Assembly: GCF_001280085.1 (NCBI RefSeq)
Contig: NZ_LGED01000158.1
Coordinates: forward strand, 1-64,000
Reading direction: 5' to 3'
Source of the DNA: Saccharothrix sp. NRRL B-16348
Lineage (GTDB): Bacteria; Actinomycetota; Actinomycetes; Mycobacteriales; Pseudonocardiaceae
Length of the DNA: 64,000 nucleotides
The notes beneath the pieces were generated by a model. That model was not told the origin of the DNA, searched no databases, and saw nothing but the letters and a program-made list of their open reading frames with translations. Both the position numbers and the translations under genes were made by a program. Positions 9,315-17,360 of the stretch are shown here, piece by piece (within the stretch, counting starts at the first letter, position 1; the number at the start of each line of letters is the position of its first letter).

Positions 9315-9970
9315 TGCGTATCGCGATTGCGGGTGCCGGTGCGGTGGGTCGTTCCATCGCGGCCGAGCTGGTGTCCGACGGGCACCAGGTGATGCTGATC
9401 GAACGTGACCGCACGCATTTCGAGCCGCACACCGTGGAGCAGGCGGAGTGGGTGCAGGCCGACGCGTGCGAGCTGTCGTCGCTGGAAGACGCCGGGATGC
9501 AGCTGTGCGACGTGGTGATCGCGGCGACCGGTGACGACAAGGTCAACCTGGTCGTGTCGTTGCTGGCGAAGACCGAGTTCGCGGTGCGGCGCGTCGTGGC
9601 GCGGGTGAACGACCCGGCGAACGAGTGGCTGTTCACCGAGTCGTGGGGGGTGGACGTGGCCGTGTCGACGCCGCGCATCCTGTCCGCGCTGGTGGAGGAG
9701 GCGGTGACGGTCGGGGACGTGGTGCGGCTGATGACGTTGCGCCAGGGTCAGGCCAACCTGGTCGAGATCACTCTTCCGGGCGACACTCCGTTGGCGGGAT
9801 CCCCGGTGAACGGCCTGGCTCTGCCGCGGGACGCCGCCCTGGTGACGATCCTGCGCGGCGGCCGCGTGATCGTGCCGACGCCGGACGACACGCTCGAGGG
9901 CGGGGACGAACTGCTCTTCGTGGCGGCGGCGGACGTGGAGCAGGAGATCCGTTCGGCCCTGGGGTACTGA
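9314..9970 (+). CDS. ceoC: TrkA-family potassium uptake regulator (CeoC type)
   Basis: A second 218-residue RCK protein with GAGAVG at 7-12, LIERDRTHFE closing the nucleotide pocket and a C-terminal TrkA-C domain. It starts at a GTG that overlaps the ceoB stop (TAGTG), so translation is coupled. The two regulators probably form a hetero-oligomer acting on the adjacent permease. Three DnaA boxes begin eight bases after its stop. Confidence 0.92.
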   Translation: MRIAIAGAGAVGRSIAAELVSDGHQVMLIERDRTHFEPHTVEQAEWVQADACELSSLEDAGMQLCDVVIAATGDDKVNLVVSLLAKTEFAVRRVVARVNDPANEWLFTESWGVDVAVSTPRILSALVEEAVTVGDVVRLMTLRQGQANLVEITLPGDTPLAGSPVNGLALPRDAALVTILRGGRVIVPTPDDTLEGGDELLFVAAADVEQEIRSALGY

Positions 9971-9978
9971 CGCCCGGC

Positions 9979-10025
9979 TTGTCCACAAGCGGTCACGTTG
10001 TCCACAGGCGTTCGGGCTGTCCACA
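9979..10025 (+). promoter_or_regulatory. Cluster of three DnaA boxes with 19-base spacing
   Basis: TTGTCCACA occurs at 9979-9987 and 9998-10006, and CTGTCCACA at 10017-10025, all in the same orientation and exactly 19 bases apart. TTGTCCACA is the preferred DnaA box of high-GC actinobacteria. No dnaA, dnaN or oriC genes are nearby, so this is more likely a DnaA-titrating or regulatory site than an origin. The rest of the gap 9971-10337 holds only the hairpin at 10075-10103. Confidence 0.6.
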
Positions 10026-10074
10026 GGCAGCGGCGAGCGGCCGGTTCTTGTCGGTTCCCTCCGGAAAGATAAAA

Positions 10075-10103
10075 GCAGGGGTCCCCTTGGCGGGGACGCC
10101 TGC
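10075..10103 (+). terminator. Hairpin downstream of ceoC
   Basis: A 12-bp stem with one mismatch (GCAGGGGTCCCC with GGGGACGCCTGC) around a 5-base loop. It is the likely end of the ceoB-ceoC transcript, 105 bases past the ceoC stop. Confidence 0.5.
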
Positions 10104-10337
10104 GAAGCCGTTCACCTGCGCAAACACGCGTTCGGGCGAGGTGTGACGGCCGGTGGCCGTGGGTCACCTGTGAGCTTGTGCAGCCGTTACGCGGGTGTCT
10201 CCTGGCGGCAGCCTCGCGGCGGCAGGCGGTGGCGTGGTCGCGGCAGGCTCTGTTCTGCCGGTTCCCCGCGGGGGTGGGATGCGAGGTCCGTCACCGCAGT
10301 TCACGCCGGTGATCGCACGTTCCGCGGATGGCAGGTC

Positions 10338-10523
10338 TTATCGCGGGCGGTCGATCGCGCCGAACGCCGTCCTGCTGCGCGTCATGATGTCCACTGACAC
10401 GATGAGCTGGGCCTCGGCCAGGAGGTTGGCGCGTTCCTGCGAACCCAGCGGCCACTGGCGGGCCGCGTCCAGCAGGTTCTGCGCGATGTCCACCGTGGTG
10501 GGTTCCTTGTCGAAGATCTTCAC
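10338..10523 (-). CDS. Small conserved-looking hypothetical protein
   Basis: A 61-residue acidic/neutral helical protein starting VKIFDKEPTTVDIAQNLLD. No domain is recognised. It starts at a GTG six bases after GGAGG; longer starts are not supported. It lies alone between the DnaA-box cluster and the DUF3159 gene. Function unknown. Confidence 0.55.
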   Translation of the reverse strand: MKIFDKEPTTVDIAQNLLDAARQWPLGSQERANLLAEAQLIVSVDIMTRSRTAFGAIDRPR

Positions 10524-10697
10524 GCGACCTCCTCCGAAGACGGCCGGTGATCGCACGCGCCACACAACGCGCACGAAGCGCGTGTCAAGGATATCGCTGA
10601 GCCTTGCCGGTCACCCTGAGCGTTGTGGCCGGCGAGCCGGTGGCCTCCGCCTGGCGCGTTAGGCGCTACCCGTGACCGGGCGGCAGGCGACCCCAGC

Positions 10698-10739
10698 CGC
10701 CCCACCGGCCCGTTGGCGTGCTGCGGGACCGGTGGGGCG
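10698..10739 (-). terminator. Terminator hairpin of the OB-fold/DUF3159 operon
   Basis: An 11-bp perfect stem (CGCCCCACCGG with CCGGTGGGGCG) begins 14 bases after the DUF3159 stop on the minus strand, with a 20-base loop. Confidence 0.55.
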
Positions 10740-10752
10740 TAGCTCGGGTGGG

Positions 10753-11553
10753 TCAGCGTTCCTCGGCGCGAGCGGGCGCGGGGGTGTCGTCCCGTGGCTT
10801 GTCGGTGACGCCGCCGCGGGCCTCGTCGGTCGAGGGGTCGAGGAGTTGGTCGTAGATGTTCCGCTTGCCCTCGGCCTCGGCCTGCGCCCGGAGGCGTTCC
10901 TCGGCTTGCCGGTTCTCCTCCTCCTCGCGGGCGAGGGTGGCTTTCAGGCGCTTGTCCGAGCGGCGCACCGCCCAGACCGTGGCGAACAGCGCCACCGCCA
11001 TCAGCGGGTAGCCCATGGCCAGGCGCGCGGCCGCCAGCCAGCCCACCGACGCCTCGTCGTACAGCCACCGCTGCACCACGAACCGGGCGATGAACACCAG
11101 CGCCCACACGAGGGTGGCGATGTCGTAGTCGCGGACGTTCGCCTTGTCCTTGCGCCACGCCGTGCCCTGGCCGTTGAGGAACGACCAGATCACGCCCGCG
11201 AGAGGCCACCTGACCAGGATCGACAGGACGAAGCCGCCGCCGTAGACGAGGCTCTGCCAGATGCCGAACAGGAAGAAGCCCTTGGCGTCACCGGTCCGGT
11301 AGGCGATGAACGCGGCGATGCCGACGCCGAAGACCGCCGAGACGGCCGGCTGCACCGAGCCCTTGCGCAGGGCCAGCACGACGCCGATCACGACCGAGAA
11401 CCCGAGCGCGCTCCAGATCGCCGGCATGAGCCCGGCGAACGCGTTGACCAGCACGAACACCACGACGGGCAGCGACGAGAACAGCAGGCCGCTCACGCCG
11501 CCCATCTGCTCGAGGAGAGTGGGCTGCTTCTCGGACTCTTTCACCGATGTCAT
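10753..11553 (-). CDS. DUF3159 integral membrane protein
   Basis: A 266-residue conserved actinobacterial membrane protein. About six hydrophobic segments lie between residues 25 and 205, and a charged Glu/Arg-rich cytoplasmic tail (205-266) is predicted to form a coil. Function is not known for the family. The ATG overlaps the stop of the OB-fold gene (ATGA), so the two are coupled; the pair is conserved next to ceoBC in mycobacteria. Confidence 0.85.
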   Translation of the reverse strand: MTSVKESEKQPTLLEQMGGVSGLLFSSLPVVVFVLVNAFAGLMPAIWSALGFSVVIGVVLALRKGSVQPAVSAVFGVGIAAFIAYRTGDAKGFFLFGIWQSLVYGGGFVLSILVRWPLAGVIWSFLNGQGTAWRKDKANVRDYDIATLVWALVFIARFVVQRWLYDEASVGWLAAARLAMGYPLMAVALFATVWAVRRSDKRLKATLAREEEENRQAEERLRAQAEAEGKRNIYDQLLDPSTDEARGGVTDKPRDDTPAPARAEER

Positions 11554-11927
11554 GAAGCGTTCTGCAGCTCGTAGTAGGGGTTGTAGAGCACCTTGCGCCC
11601 GTCGCGCACGGCGATCCGACCTCTGGCCTTGATGGTGCGACCAGGCTCGATGCCCGCGATCCGGCGACGGCCCAGCCAGACCAGCGTCACGCCCTCGGTG
11701 CCGTCGTACAACTCCGCCTCCAGCGTGGCCGCGGCGTCACGCGGGCACAGCTCGACGCTGCGCAACCGACCCAACACCGTCACCTCTTGTCCGGACTCGC
11801 AGTCGCACGCGCGGATGGCCCCGACGGCCTCGGCTTTTCGAGACAGGTCGTCGGCGTCCAACTCGCTCACGTCGGTGGTCAGCCGACGCACGAGGCGGCG
11901 CCAGTAGCCACCCCCAGTACCAGTCAT
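11550..11927 (-). CDS. OB-fold nucleic-acid-binding protein
   Basis: A 125-residue protein whose residues 45-120 form an OB-fold of the RecG/tRNA-anticodon type (VTVLGRLRSVEL, LYDGTEGVTLVWLGRRRIAGIEPGRTIKARGRIA). It would bind single-stranded DNA or RNA. The start is the ATG at 11927 after GGAGTCGGGG; the reading frame extends upstream but lacks a better start. It is the first gene of an operon with the DUF3159 protein. Confidence 0.8.
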   Translation of the reverse strand: MTGTGGGYWRRLVRRLTTDVSELDADDLSRKAEAVGAIRACDCESGQEVTVLGRLRSVELCPRDAAATLEAELYDGTEGVTLVWLGRRRIAGIEPGRTIKARGRIAVRDGRKVLYNPYYELQNAS

Positions 11928-12032
11928 CCCCGACTCCTGGAATGCGCGGGGCCTCGACGACGAAGCCCGTCCAACAGCCAGCGTAACCGGGTGCACCCGA
12001 CCGGGTATCCGACTGGGGGAGGATGTCACGTC

Positions 12033-12710
12033 ATGAGGTCGTCACGTGCCGTTCTGCTGCCGGGCACCGCGTCCGACGAGGTGTTCATCTCCTCGGTGTT
12101 CGCCCGCCCGCTCGCCGAGGCCGGGTTGGCCCTGGTCGCGCCCGCGTCACGGGGCGTCCGGGAGCACTTCGAGGCGTTGGACGCCGCCTGGGACGGCACG
12201 CCGCTGGTCGTGGGCGGGGTGTCGCTGGGCGCGCACGTGGCGGCGGCGTGGGCGGTGCGGCACCCCGAGCGGTGCGCGGGCGTGCTGGTGGCGTTGCCCG
12301 CCTGGAACGGCGCGGCGGACGGCGCGCCGGCGGCGTCGGCGGCACGGGCCAGCGCCTCGGTGGTGGAGTCGGCGGGCGTCGAGACCGCGCTGACCGGCGT
12401 CGACGGGTGGCTCGGCGACGAGCTGCGGAGGGCTTGGCCAAGGTATGGGGCGCGGCTCGCGGACGTGCTGCGGGAGGCCGCCGGGTCGTCCGCGCCGACG
12501 GTGGCCGAACTGGGCAGGCTCACGGCGCCGGTGGGGGTCGCGGCCTGCACCGACGACCCCGTTCACCCGTTGGAAGTCGCCCGGACGTGGGTCGGAGCAC
12601 TCCCCCGTGCCGCTCTGCGCACGACGACGTTGGCGGCGTTGGGCGCGGACCGGGAGTCCCTGGGCCGCGCCGCGCTGGACGCCTACTTCTCCGTGTCGGT
12701 GCCCGTCTGA
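12033..12710 (+). CDS. Alpha/beta-fold hydrolase
   Basis: A 225-residue hydrolase-like protein with the nucleophile elbow GVSLGAH and a strand order typical of the fold (RAVLLPGTASDEVF at the N-terminus, LTAPVGVAACTDDPVHPL near the C-terminal Asp/His region). It starts at ATG 12033 behind GGGGGAGG. Substrate unknown; the orthologous position in M. tuberculosis (Rv2695, from memory) is also uncharacterised. It converges with the DUF3710 gene. Confidence 0.75.
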   Translation: MRSSRAVLLPGTASDEVFISSVFARPLAEAGLALVAPASRGVREHFEALDAAWDGTPLVVGGVSLGAHVAAAWAVRHPERCAGVLVALPAWNGAADGAPAASAARASASVVESAGVETALTGVDGWLGDELRRAWPRYGARLADVLREAAGSSAPTVAELGRLTAPVGVAACTDDPVHPLEVARTWVGALPRAALRTTTLAALGADRESLGRAALDAYFSVSVPV

Positions 12711-12717
12711 CCGGGTC

Positions 12718-13377
12718 TCAGCCCTGCTGCTGGGCCTGGATGTGCCGGGCGATGGCCTCGGGCAGCTCGATCGGCAACGGCGTCCGCACCGGCATCGCCT
12801 GCTCACCGCGCACCACGACCGTGTCCCGCAACAACGCGTAGAGGGCGTCGGTCGCCTTGGCGCTCTGCTCCTCCGTGGGCGCCGCCGCGATGCCCCGCAG
12901 CATCCACCGCGGTCCGTCCACGCCGATCACCCGGAGGTGCACCTCTTGATCGGACGCGGTCCTTCCCGGTGACGCCGTGGTGTTCCGGGCGATGATCTCC
13001 TCGCCCCACTCGCCGTTCTCCCGCAGGATCCGGAAACCGTCGCTCTTGAACTGGGCGATCATCTCGCCGCTGACCTCCGGCCACAGCCGGTCGTGCTTCG
13101 GCGCGGCGAACGCGCTCACGGTGAGCTGGCCGGCGGTCGTCAGCAGGTGCACCGCCCGCACCGCGCCCGCCGGGTCCATCTCCACCTGCAGCTGCGCGCC
13201 CTCGGGCACCGGCAGCCGGATCGAGCCGAGGTCCAGCCGGTTCAGGCCGTCGTCCGGGGCCTGCGTGGAGTCGAACGGCCCGTCCTCGGCCTCCTCGGCG
13301 CCGTCGAACTCGACCTCGGGTTGCGCCGTCCCCCGGTTCGCGGAGTGCCTACCGCGCTTGCGGCGCTTTCCGAACAT
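12718..13377 (-). CDS. DUF3710 family protein
   Basis: About 219 residues beginning MFGKRRKRGRH, with an acidic linker (25-45) and the conserved DUF3710 core (LRLDL-like strand LNRLDLGSIRLPVPEGAQLQ through DGPRWMLRGIA). The family is actinobacterial and always lies beside dut; function unknown. I prefer ATG 13377 (GGAGG about 11 bases upstream) over the GTG at 13386 that overlaps the dut stop. Confidence 0.85.
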   Translation of the reverse strand: MFGKRRKRGRHSANRGTAQPEVEFDGAEEAEDGPFDSTQAPDDGLNRLDLGSIRLPVPEGAQLQVEMDPAGAVRAVHLLTTAGQLTVSAFAAPKHDRLWPEVSGEMIAQFKSDGFRILRENGEWGEEIIARNTTASPGRTASDQEVHLRVIGVDGPRWMLRGIAAAPTEEQSAKATDALYALLRDTVVVRGEQAMPVRTPLPIELPEAIARHIQAQQQG

Positions 13378-13382
13378 CGCCT

Positions 13383-13850
13383 TCACCCCTCCGTCCGGGC
13401 GAGCACGTCGTGCCCGCCTGTAGAGCCGTAGCCACCCGCGCCCCGCGCGGAGTCGGGCAGCTCGTCGACTTCGCGGAACACCGCGTGCTCCACCTTCTGC
13501 ACCACCAGCTGGGCGATCCGGTCACCGCGCGTCAGCACTACGGGCTCGCGCAGGTCGTGGTTCACCAGGCACACCTTGATCTCGCCCCGGTAGCCCGCGT
13601 CGATCGTGCCCGGGGTGTTGACCACGCTCAGGCCGACGCGCGCGGCCAGGCCGGAACGCGGGTGCACGAACCCCGCGTACCCCTCCGGCAACGCGATCGC
13701 GACACCAGTGCCTACCACCGCGCGCTCCCCCGGTTCGATCACCACGTCGGTGGTGGTCACCAGGTCGGCGCCGGCATCACCCGGTCGGGCGTAGGCCGGG
13801 AGCGGCACGGCGGGATCGAGCCGGGACAACAGGACCTCGACGCTGGGCAC
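13383..13850 (-). CDS. dut: dUTP diphosphatase
   Basis: Trimeric dUTPase of 155 residues, hydrolysing dUTP to dUMP. All five motifs are visible: [40 protein letters not shown] and the C-terminal [10 protein letters not shown] that closes the site. The GTG start at 13850 gives the usual length. A TAGTCT -10 element lies eight bases before the start, so the mRNA may be leaderless. Confidence 0.97.
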   Translation of the reverse strand: MPSVEVLLSRLDPAVPLPAYARPGDAGADLVTTTDVVIEPGERAVVGTGVAIALPEGYAGFVHPRSGLAARVGLSVVNTPGTIDAGYRGEIKVCLVNHDLREPVVLTRGDRIAQLVVQKVEHAVFREVDELPDSARGAGGYGSTGGHDVLARTEG

Positions 13851-13858
13851 GGCGCGCG

Positions 13859-13868
13859 AGACTACCCT
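13859..13868. promoter_or_regulatory. Overlapping divergent -10 elements for dut and DUF3093
   Basis: TAGTCT on the minus strand (13864-13859) and TACCCT on the plus strand (13863-13868) overlap by two bases in the 24-base gap. Each places the predicted start point at or within a base or two of its GTG start codon. Both messages would then be leaderless. Confidence 0.5.
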
Positions 13869-13874
13869 GGTGGC

Positions 13875-14339
13875 GTGAGCGAGACTGCTGTGACCGCCCC
13901 GATCGCGTTCCGCGAGCGGTTGTACGTGCCCTGGTGGGGTTGGCCGCTGCCGCTGGCCGCGGCCGTGCTGCTGGCCGCCGAGATCCACATGGGCTTCCCG
14001 GGCGTGCGGTCGTGGCTGCCGTACGTGATCACGGTGCCGCTGGCGGTGCTGCTGATCGTGCGGATGGGTTCGGCGAAGGTCGAGGTGTCCGGCGGCGAGC
14101 TGCGGGTGGGGCAGGCGCACGTGCCGCTGGACCTGCTCGGCGAGGTCGAGGTGTTCGACGCGAAGAGCAAGCGGAAGGCCATGGGCCCGAACCTGGACCC
14201 GATGGCGTTCGTCACCCACCGGGGTTGGATCGGGCCGATGGTGCGGGTCGAGCTGCGCGACCCGGCGGACCCGACGCCGTACTGGCTGTTCAGCGTGCGT
14301 TCGGCGGAGAAGCTGGCGGCCCTGCTGCGCGATCGGTGA
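13875..14339 (+). CDS. DUF3093 membrane protein
   Basis: A 154-residue protein with two adjacent hydrophobic segments (about 20-40 and 47-65) and a soluble C-terminal domain with the family signature ([49 protein letters not shown]). It resembles PH-like domains of small actinobacterial membrane proteins. Function unknown. It starts at GTG 13875 without a Shine-Dalgarno sequence, in line with leaderless translation. Confidence 0.85.
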   Translation: MSETAVTAPIAFRERLYVPWWGWPLPLAAAVLLAAEIHMGFPGVRSWLPYVITVPLAVLLIVRMGSAKVEVSGGELRVGQAHVPLDLLGEVEVFDAKSKRKAMGPNLDPMAFVTHRGWIGPMVRVELRDPADPTPYWLFSVRSAEKLAALLRDR

Positions 14340-14358
14340 CGTGGACCGGCAACGGGGA

Positions 14359-14394
14359 CTGGGCGCCACCCCGGCGGTGGGGGTGAGCGCCCAG
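14359..14394. terminator. Hairpin between convergent DUF3093 and DUF4193 genes
   Basis: Outer stem CTGGGCGC/GCGCCCAG with an inner G/C-rich stem (CACCCCG... GGTGGGGG). Twenty bases past the DUF3093 stop. The remainder up to 14547 is a low-complexity run of GGTCGTGC-like units (14396-14535) with no gene. Confidence 0.55.
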
Positions 14395-14547
14395 GTCTGG
14401 TCGTAGGTGCGTGTTCGGTCGTGCGGTGACACTGGTGCTGCCGGTCGTGCGGTCGTGCTGTGGTCGTGCCTTGGTGCCGGTCGTGCGGTGCGGTGCTGGT
14501 CGTTCGGCGGTGCTGTGTCGTGCGGGTTCGTGCCCGGTGGACGTGCC

Positions 14548-14847
14548 TCAGGCGCAGTCGCGGCAGATGTACTGGCCGTTGACTTCCTCGGCCAGCCTGC
14601 TGCGGTGGTGCACCAGGAAGCACTTCGAGCACGTGAACTCGTCCGCCTGCTTCGGCAGGACCTTGAACGTCAGCTCCTCACCGGACAGGTCGGCGCCCGG
14701 CAGCTCGAAGTTCTCGGCGGTCGCGTCCTCGTCGATGTCGACGACCCCGGACTGCGTTTCGTTGCGCCGCGCCTTCAGCTCCTCGAGGGAGTCCTCAGCG
14801 AGTTCGTCCGCCTCGCTGCGACGCGGTGCGTCGTAGTCGGTCGCCAT
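14548..14847 (-). CDS. DUF4193 zinc-ribbon-like protein
   Basis: A 99-residue acidic protein. Two CxxC pairs (CSKC at about 73-76, CRDC at 95-98) near the C-terminus probably bind one zinc ion. The N-terminal half is Glu/Asp-rich. The family is restricted to actinobacteria, and this position between dut and cei is conserved. It may bind RNA polymerase or RNA, but that is only inference from size and acidity. Confidence 0.85.
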   Translation of the reverse strand: MATDYDAPRRSEADELAEDSLEELKARRNETQSGVVDIDEDATAENFELPGADLSGEELTFKVLPKQADEFTCSKCFLVHHRSRLAEEVNGQYICRDCA

Positions 14848-15277
14848 ACTTCTTTCACCCCTGCGGTCAACGGAGACTGTTCGTGTCGCTGGTTAACGCA
14901 CCAGCGCCCCTATTTGTGCCCTCCGTCCCCAGTGACGGAGGTCTCGCTCGTGCGGCCGGGCGCCAACCCCCTGTTCGTCGACGCTTTCAGGTGTCCGGCG
15001 GTGCGCGGAGCGCCGAGAGGGTAGCTCATTGATCGGGGGGTCGCGCAGCGGGTTCCCCCTAATTGAGCAGACGGGTGACAGGCCCTTCCCACGCTGGCCA
15101 GATAGGCTTGGACGGGCACCACCCACCCGGTCCTCCCGTGCTCCGCTGCCCGACCAGGGCGTTGACCGTCCGCGACCGGGTGATCGCACCCCGCTACACA
15201 CCCGCCCGAGACGCGGGGCGGCGGGGCGCGGCATAGCCTGATCACTGTCAACACTGCGCCAGGGGAGGTCGACGGAC
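14848..15277. other. Intergenic gap between DUF4193 and cei
   Basis: No gene seen. A hairpin with an 8-bp stem (CCTCCGTC/GACGGAGG) lies at 14920-14941. A TAGCCT -10-like element at 15234-15239 is suitably placed for cei, with no clear -35. Confidence 0.5.
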
Positions 15278-16000
15278 GTGGGACGACCCGGTACGGGGAG
15301 CAGCGGGTCGTCGCGGTACCGGAAGCGGCGACCGTTGCCGGCCCTCATCCTTTTCCTGGTGCTCGCCGTGACCGCGGTGGTGGTGTGGAACCGGGTGCTG
15401 TCGGACGCGGGCGACGTGGACGCGGCGATCAAGTGCAACCCGCCGGGCGGTGTGCCCTCGCCGTCGTCCGGCGCGCCCGCCGCACCCGCGGCCGAGCCGC
15501 CGCCTCCGTTGGGAACGGTGCTCGCGCACGACGCCCTGGACCGGACCGATCCGGTGCCGGTCGGCGGCGTGCAGTTCCGCGTGTTCAACGCGAGCACGCA
15601 GCGCAACCAGGCTCGGTTCGTGGCGACGACGTTGGCCGAGCTGGGCATGAAGCAGGCGGCCGAGCCGGGCAACGACCCGGTGTACCCGGCGCAGGACATG
15701 ACGTGCCGCGGCCAGATCCGGTTCGGCGCGCCCGGCGCGGGTGCGGCGCGGACGTTGAGCCTGGTCGAGCCCTGTCTGGAGCTGGTGCGGGACGAGCGCC
15801 AGGACGCGACGGTGGACGTGGCGATCGGGCAGAAGTTCAGCGAGGTGAAGCCGAACAGCGACGCCCGCAAGGTGCTCGACCAGCTCGCCGAGTGGGCGAT
15901 GCAGCAGCCGGAGCAGCAGGGCGGCCAGGCCGCCGAGGGCTCCACGCCGCTGTCGCTGAACGCCGACAACCTCAAGGGCGCCCGCGACATCCAGTGCTGA
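15278..16000 (+). CDS. cei: Cei-like envelope integrity protein (LytR C-terminal domain)
   Basis: A 240-residue secreted or membrane-anchored protein. It has a basic N-terminus, one membrane segment (about 22-38), a Pro/Ala-rich linker (50-78) and a LytR_C domain (about 95-205, starting VQFRVFNASTQRNQARFVATTLAELG). Rv2700/Cei of M. tuberculosis, in the same neighbourhood, is needed for envelope integrity. The GTG start follows GGGGAGG by about ten bases. The first unit of the downstream tandem repeat overlaps its stop. Confidence 0.85.
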   Translation: MGRPGTGSSGSSRYRKRRPLPALILFLVLAVTAVVVWNRVLSDAGDVDAAIKCNPPGGVPSPSSGAPAAPAAEPPPPLGTVLAHDALDRTDPVPVGGVQFRVFNASTQRNQARFVATTLAELGMKQAAEPGNDPVYPAQDMTCRGQIRFGAPGAGAARTLSLVEPCLELVRDERQDATVDVAIGQKFSEVKPNSDARKVLDQLAEWAMQQPEQQGGQAAEGSTPLSLNADNLKGARDIQC

Positions 16001-16140
16001 GCGGGAGCCGGGAACGACGCCGGTTGCTGGTAGGAGCGGGACGCCGACCTCAGTTGCTGACCGGAGCGGGCACGACTGCGCGTGCTGACCGAGCGGGACA
16101 CGATGCCGGGTGCTGACCGGAGCGGGGCGACGGCCGGTCT
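15994..16140. repeat. Tandem repeat, about 29-base unit, five copies
   Basis: Units beginning TGCTGA or TGCTGG followed by AGCGGGA-like sequence start at 15994, 16024, 16054, 16083 and 16111. Copies vary by point changes and one- or two-base indels. The array begins inside the cei stop codon region. Confidence 0.7.
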
Positions 16141-16164
16141 GAGCTGGAGTTATCCATCAGACTC

Positions 16165-16182
16165 GGGGTTGTCCACAACCCC
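16165..16182. promoter_or_regulatory. Palindrome containing a DnaA box
   Basis: GGGGTTG and CAACCCC flank TCCA, so the DnaA box TTGTCCACA (16169-16177) sits within a perfect 7-bp inverted repeat. It may simply be a hairpin. Confidence 0.35.
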
Positions 16183-16229
16183 ACCCACGGCTCACGCCGA
16201 CTGTCGGTCCTTCGTGGTTTGATCGAATC

Positions 16230-16258
16230 CAGGGGTCCCCCTGGCCGGAGGACCCCTG
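16230..16258. terminator. Hairpin in the cei-suhB gap
   Basis: CAGGGGTCC and GGACCCCTG form a 9-bp stem around 11 bases. It lies between convergent cei and suhB. Confidence 0.45.
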
Positions 16259-16261
16259 CGA

Positions 16262-16464
16262 CAGCACGACGCCCAGCGGCCACGCCCATACGCCCAGCGG
16301 CGGACCGGCGCTCAGCGGCCGACAGCACGGCGGCAGACCGGACCCAGTGGGCCACCGGCGGACCGGGCTCAGCGGCAAACCGGACCCAGCGGCGGACCGA
16401 ACTCGGCGGGCAATTGGCCGTTCAGCGGCAGGCAGGACCCAGCGGCAGCCGGCAGCCCGGCCGG
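16262..16464. repeat. GC-rich degenerate repeat beside suhB
   Basis: Many degenerate copies of CAGCGGCGGACCGG (for example CAGCGGCAAACCGGACC and CAGCGGCGGACCGAAC) fill the gap up to the suhB stop. No gene. Confidence 0.6.
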
Positions 16465-17265
16465 TCAGACCTTGCCGAAGCCGCACTCCACGAGAGCGGT
16501 GAACAGGGCGTCCGCGATGCCCGGTGCGGCGGCGAAGGTGGCGTCCGCGCCCAGCTCCGGGGCCTCCCCCGGCAGGTGCACGACCGCGCCCGCCTCCGAC
16601 GCCAGCAACGCCCCCGCCGCCCAGTCCCACCGACCCAGGGTGTGCTCGGCGTAGGCGTCCAGCCGACCCGCCGCCACGGCGCACAGGTCCAGCGACGCCG
16701 CACCGGCCCGCCGCATGTCCCGCACCCGGGTCGCCAGGCCCGCCCACGTGTCCGCCTGCCGCTGCCGCCGCTCCGCCCGGTAGGCGAAGCCGTAACCCAG
16801 AAGGGACAGATCCAATCGGGTGGCATCGGACACCTGGAGCCGCCGGCCGTCCAGCCACGCGCCACCGCCCCGCGCCGCCGTCCACACCCGACCGCTGACG
16901 GGCTCCACCACGGCACCCGCCACGGACGCGCCGTCGACCTGCGCGGCGACCGACACGGCGTAGTGAGGGATCCCGTACAGGTAGTTCACGGTGCCGTCGA
17001 TCGGGTCTACGACCCAGGTCAGGCCCTCGATGGCGGCACTGCCACCCTCCTCCTCCCCGATCACCGGCTCACCGGGCCGCAGCTCGGCGAGCCTCCTGCG
17101 GACGAGTTGTTCGGACGCACGGTCGGCGGCGGTCACCACGTCGGTGGCGCTGCTCTTGGTGTCGACATCGGTCACGGCGGCATCGCGCATGGTCACGGCC
17201 AGGTCGCCCGCTTCGCGGGCCACGAGCACGGCGACGTCGACCAATGAGCGCGGATCGAAACGCAA
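16465..17265 (-). CDS. suhB: Inositol monophosphatase family protein
   Basis: Mg2+-dependent phosphatase of 266 residues, likely releasing myo-inositol from inositol-1-phosphate for phosphatidylinositol synthesis. Metal-binding motifs are GEEEGG, WVVDPIDGTVNY and the C-terminal WDWAAGALLASEAG. I place the start at a TTG (17265), six bases after AGGAGG; the frame continues upstream to 17328, but those codons include that ribosome site. It diverges from ppgK, as in mycobacteria (Rv2701c/Rv2702). Confidence 0.92.
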   Translation of the reverse strand: MRFDPRSLVDVAVLVAREAGDLAVTMRDAAVTDVDTKSSATDVVTAADRASEQLVRRRLAELRPGEPVIGEEEGGSAAIEGLTWVVDPIDGTVNYLYGIPHYAVSVAAQVDGASVAGAVVEPVSGRVWTAARGGGAWLDGRRLQVSDATRLDLSLLGYGFAYRAERRQRQADTWAGLATRVRDMRRAGAASLDLCAVAAGRLDAYAEHTLGRWDWAAGALLASEAGAVVHLPGEAPELGADATFAAAPGIADALFTALVECGFGKV

Positions 17266-17360
17266 CTGTTCCTCCTGCGTCACTCTCACGGGACTATCGG
17301 AGAACTGCAGGCTAATGTCTGCGGCCACGGTTACTGAATCGAGTAGGAAGGGCCACGGGG

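Noticed and set aside
9979..10025. Chromosomal origin of replication
   Set aside because: Only three boxes and none of dnaA, dnaN, rpmH or gyr genes nearby.
14396..14535. Possible non-coding RNA or gene in GGTCGTGC-rich DNA
   Set aside because: It is simple low-complexity sequence without stable structure or codon bias.
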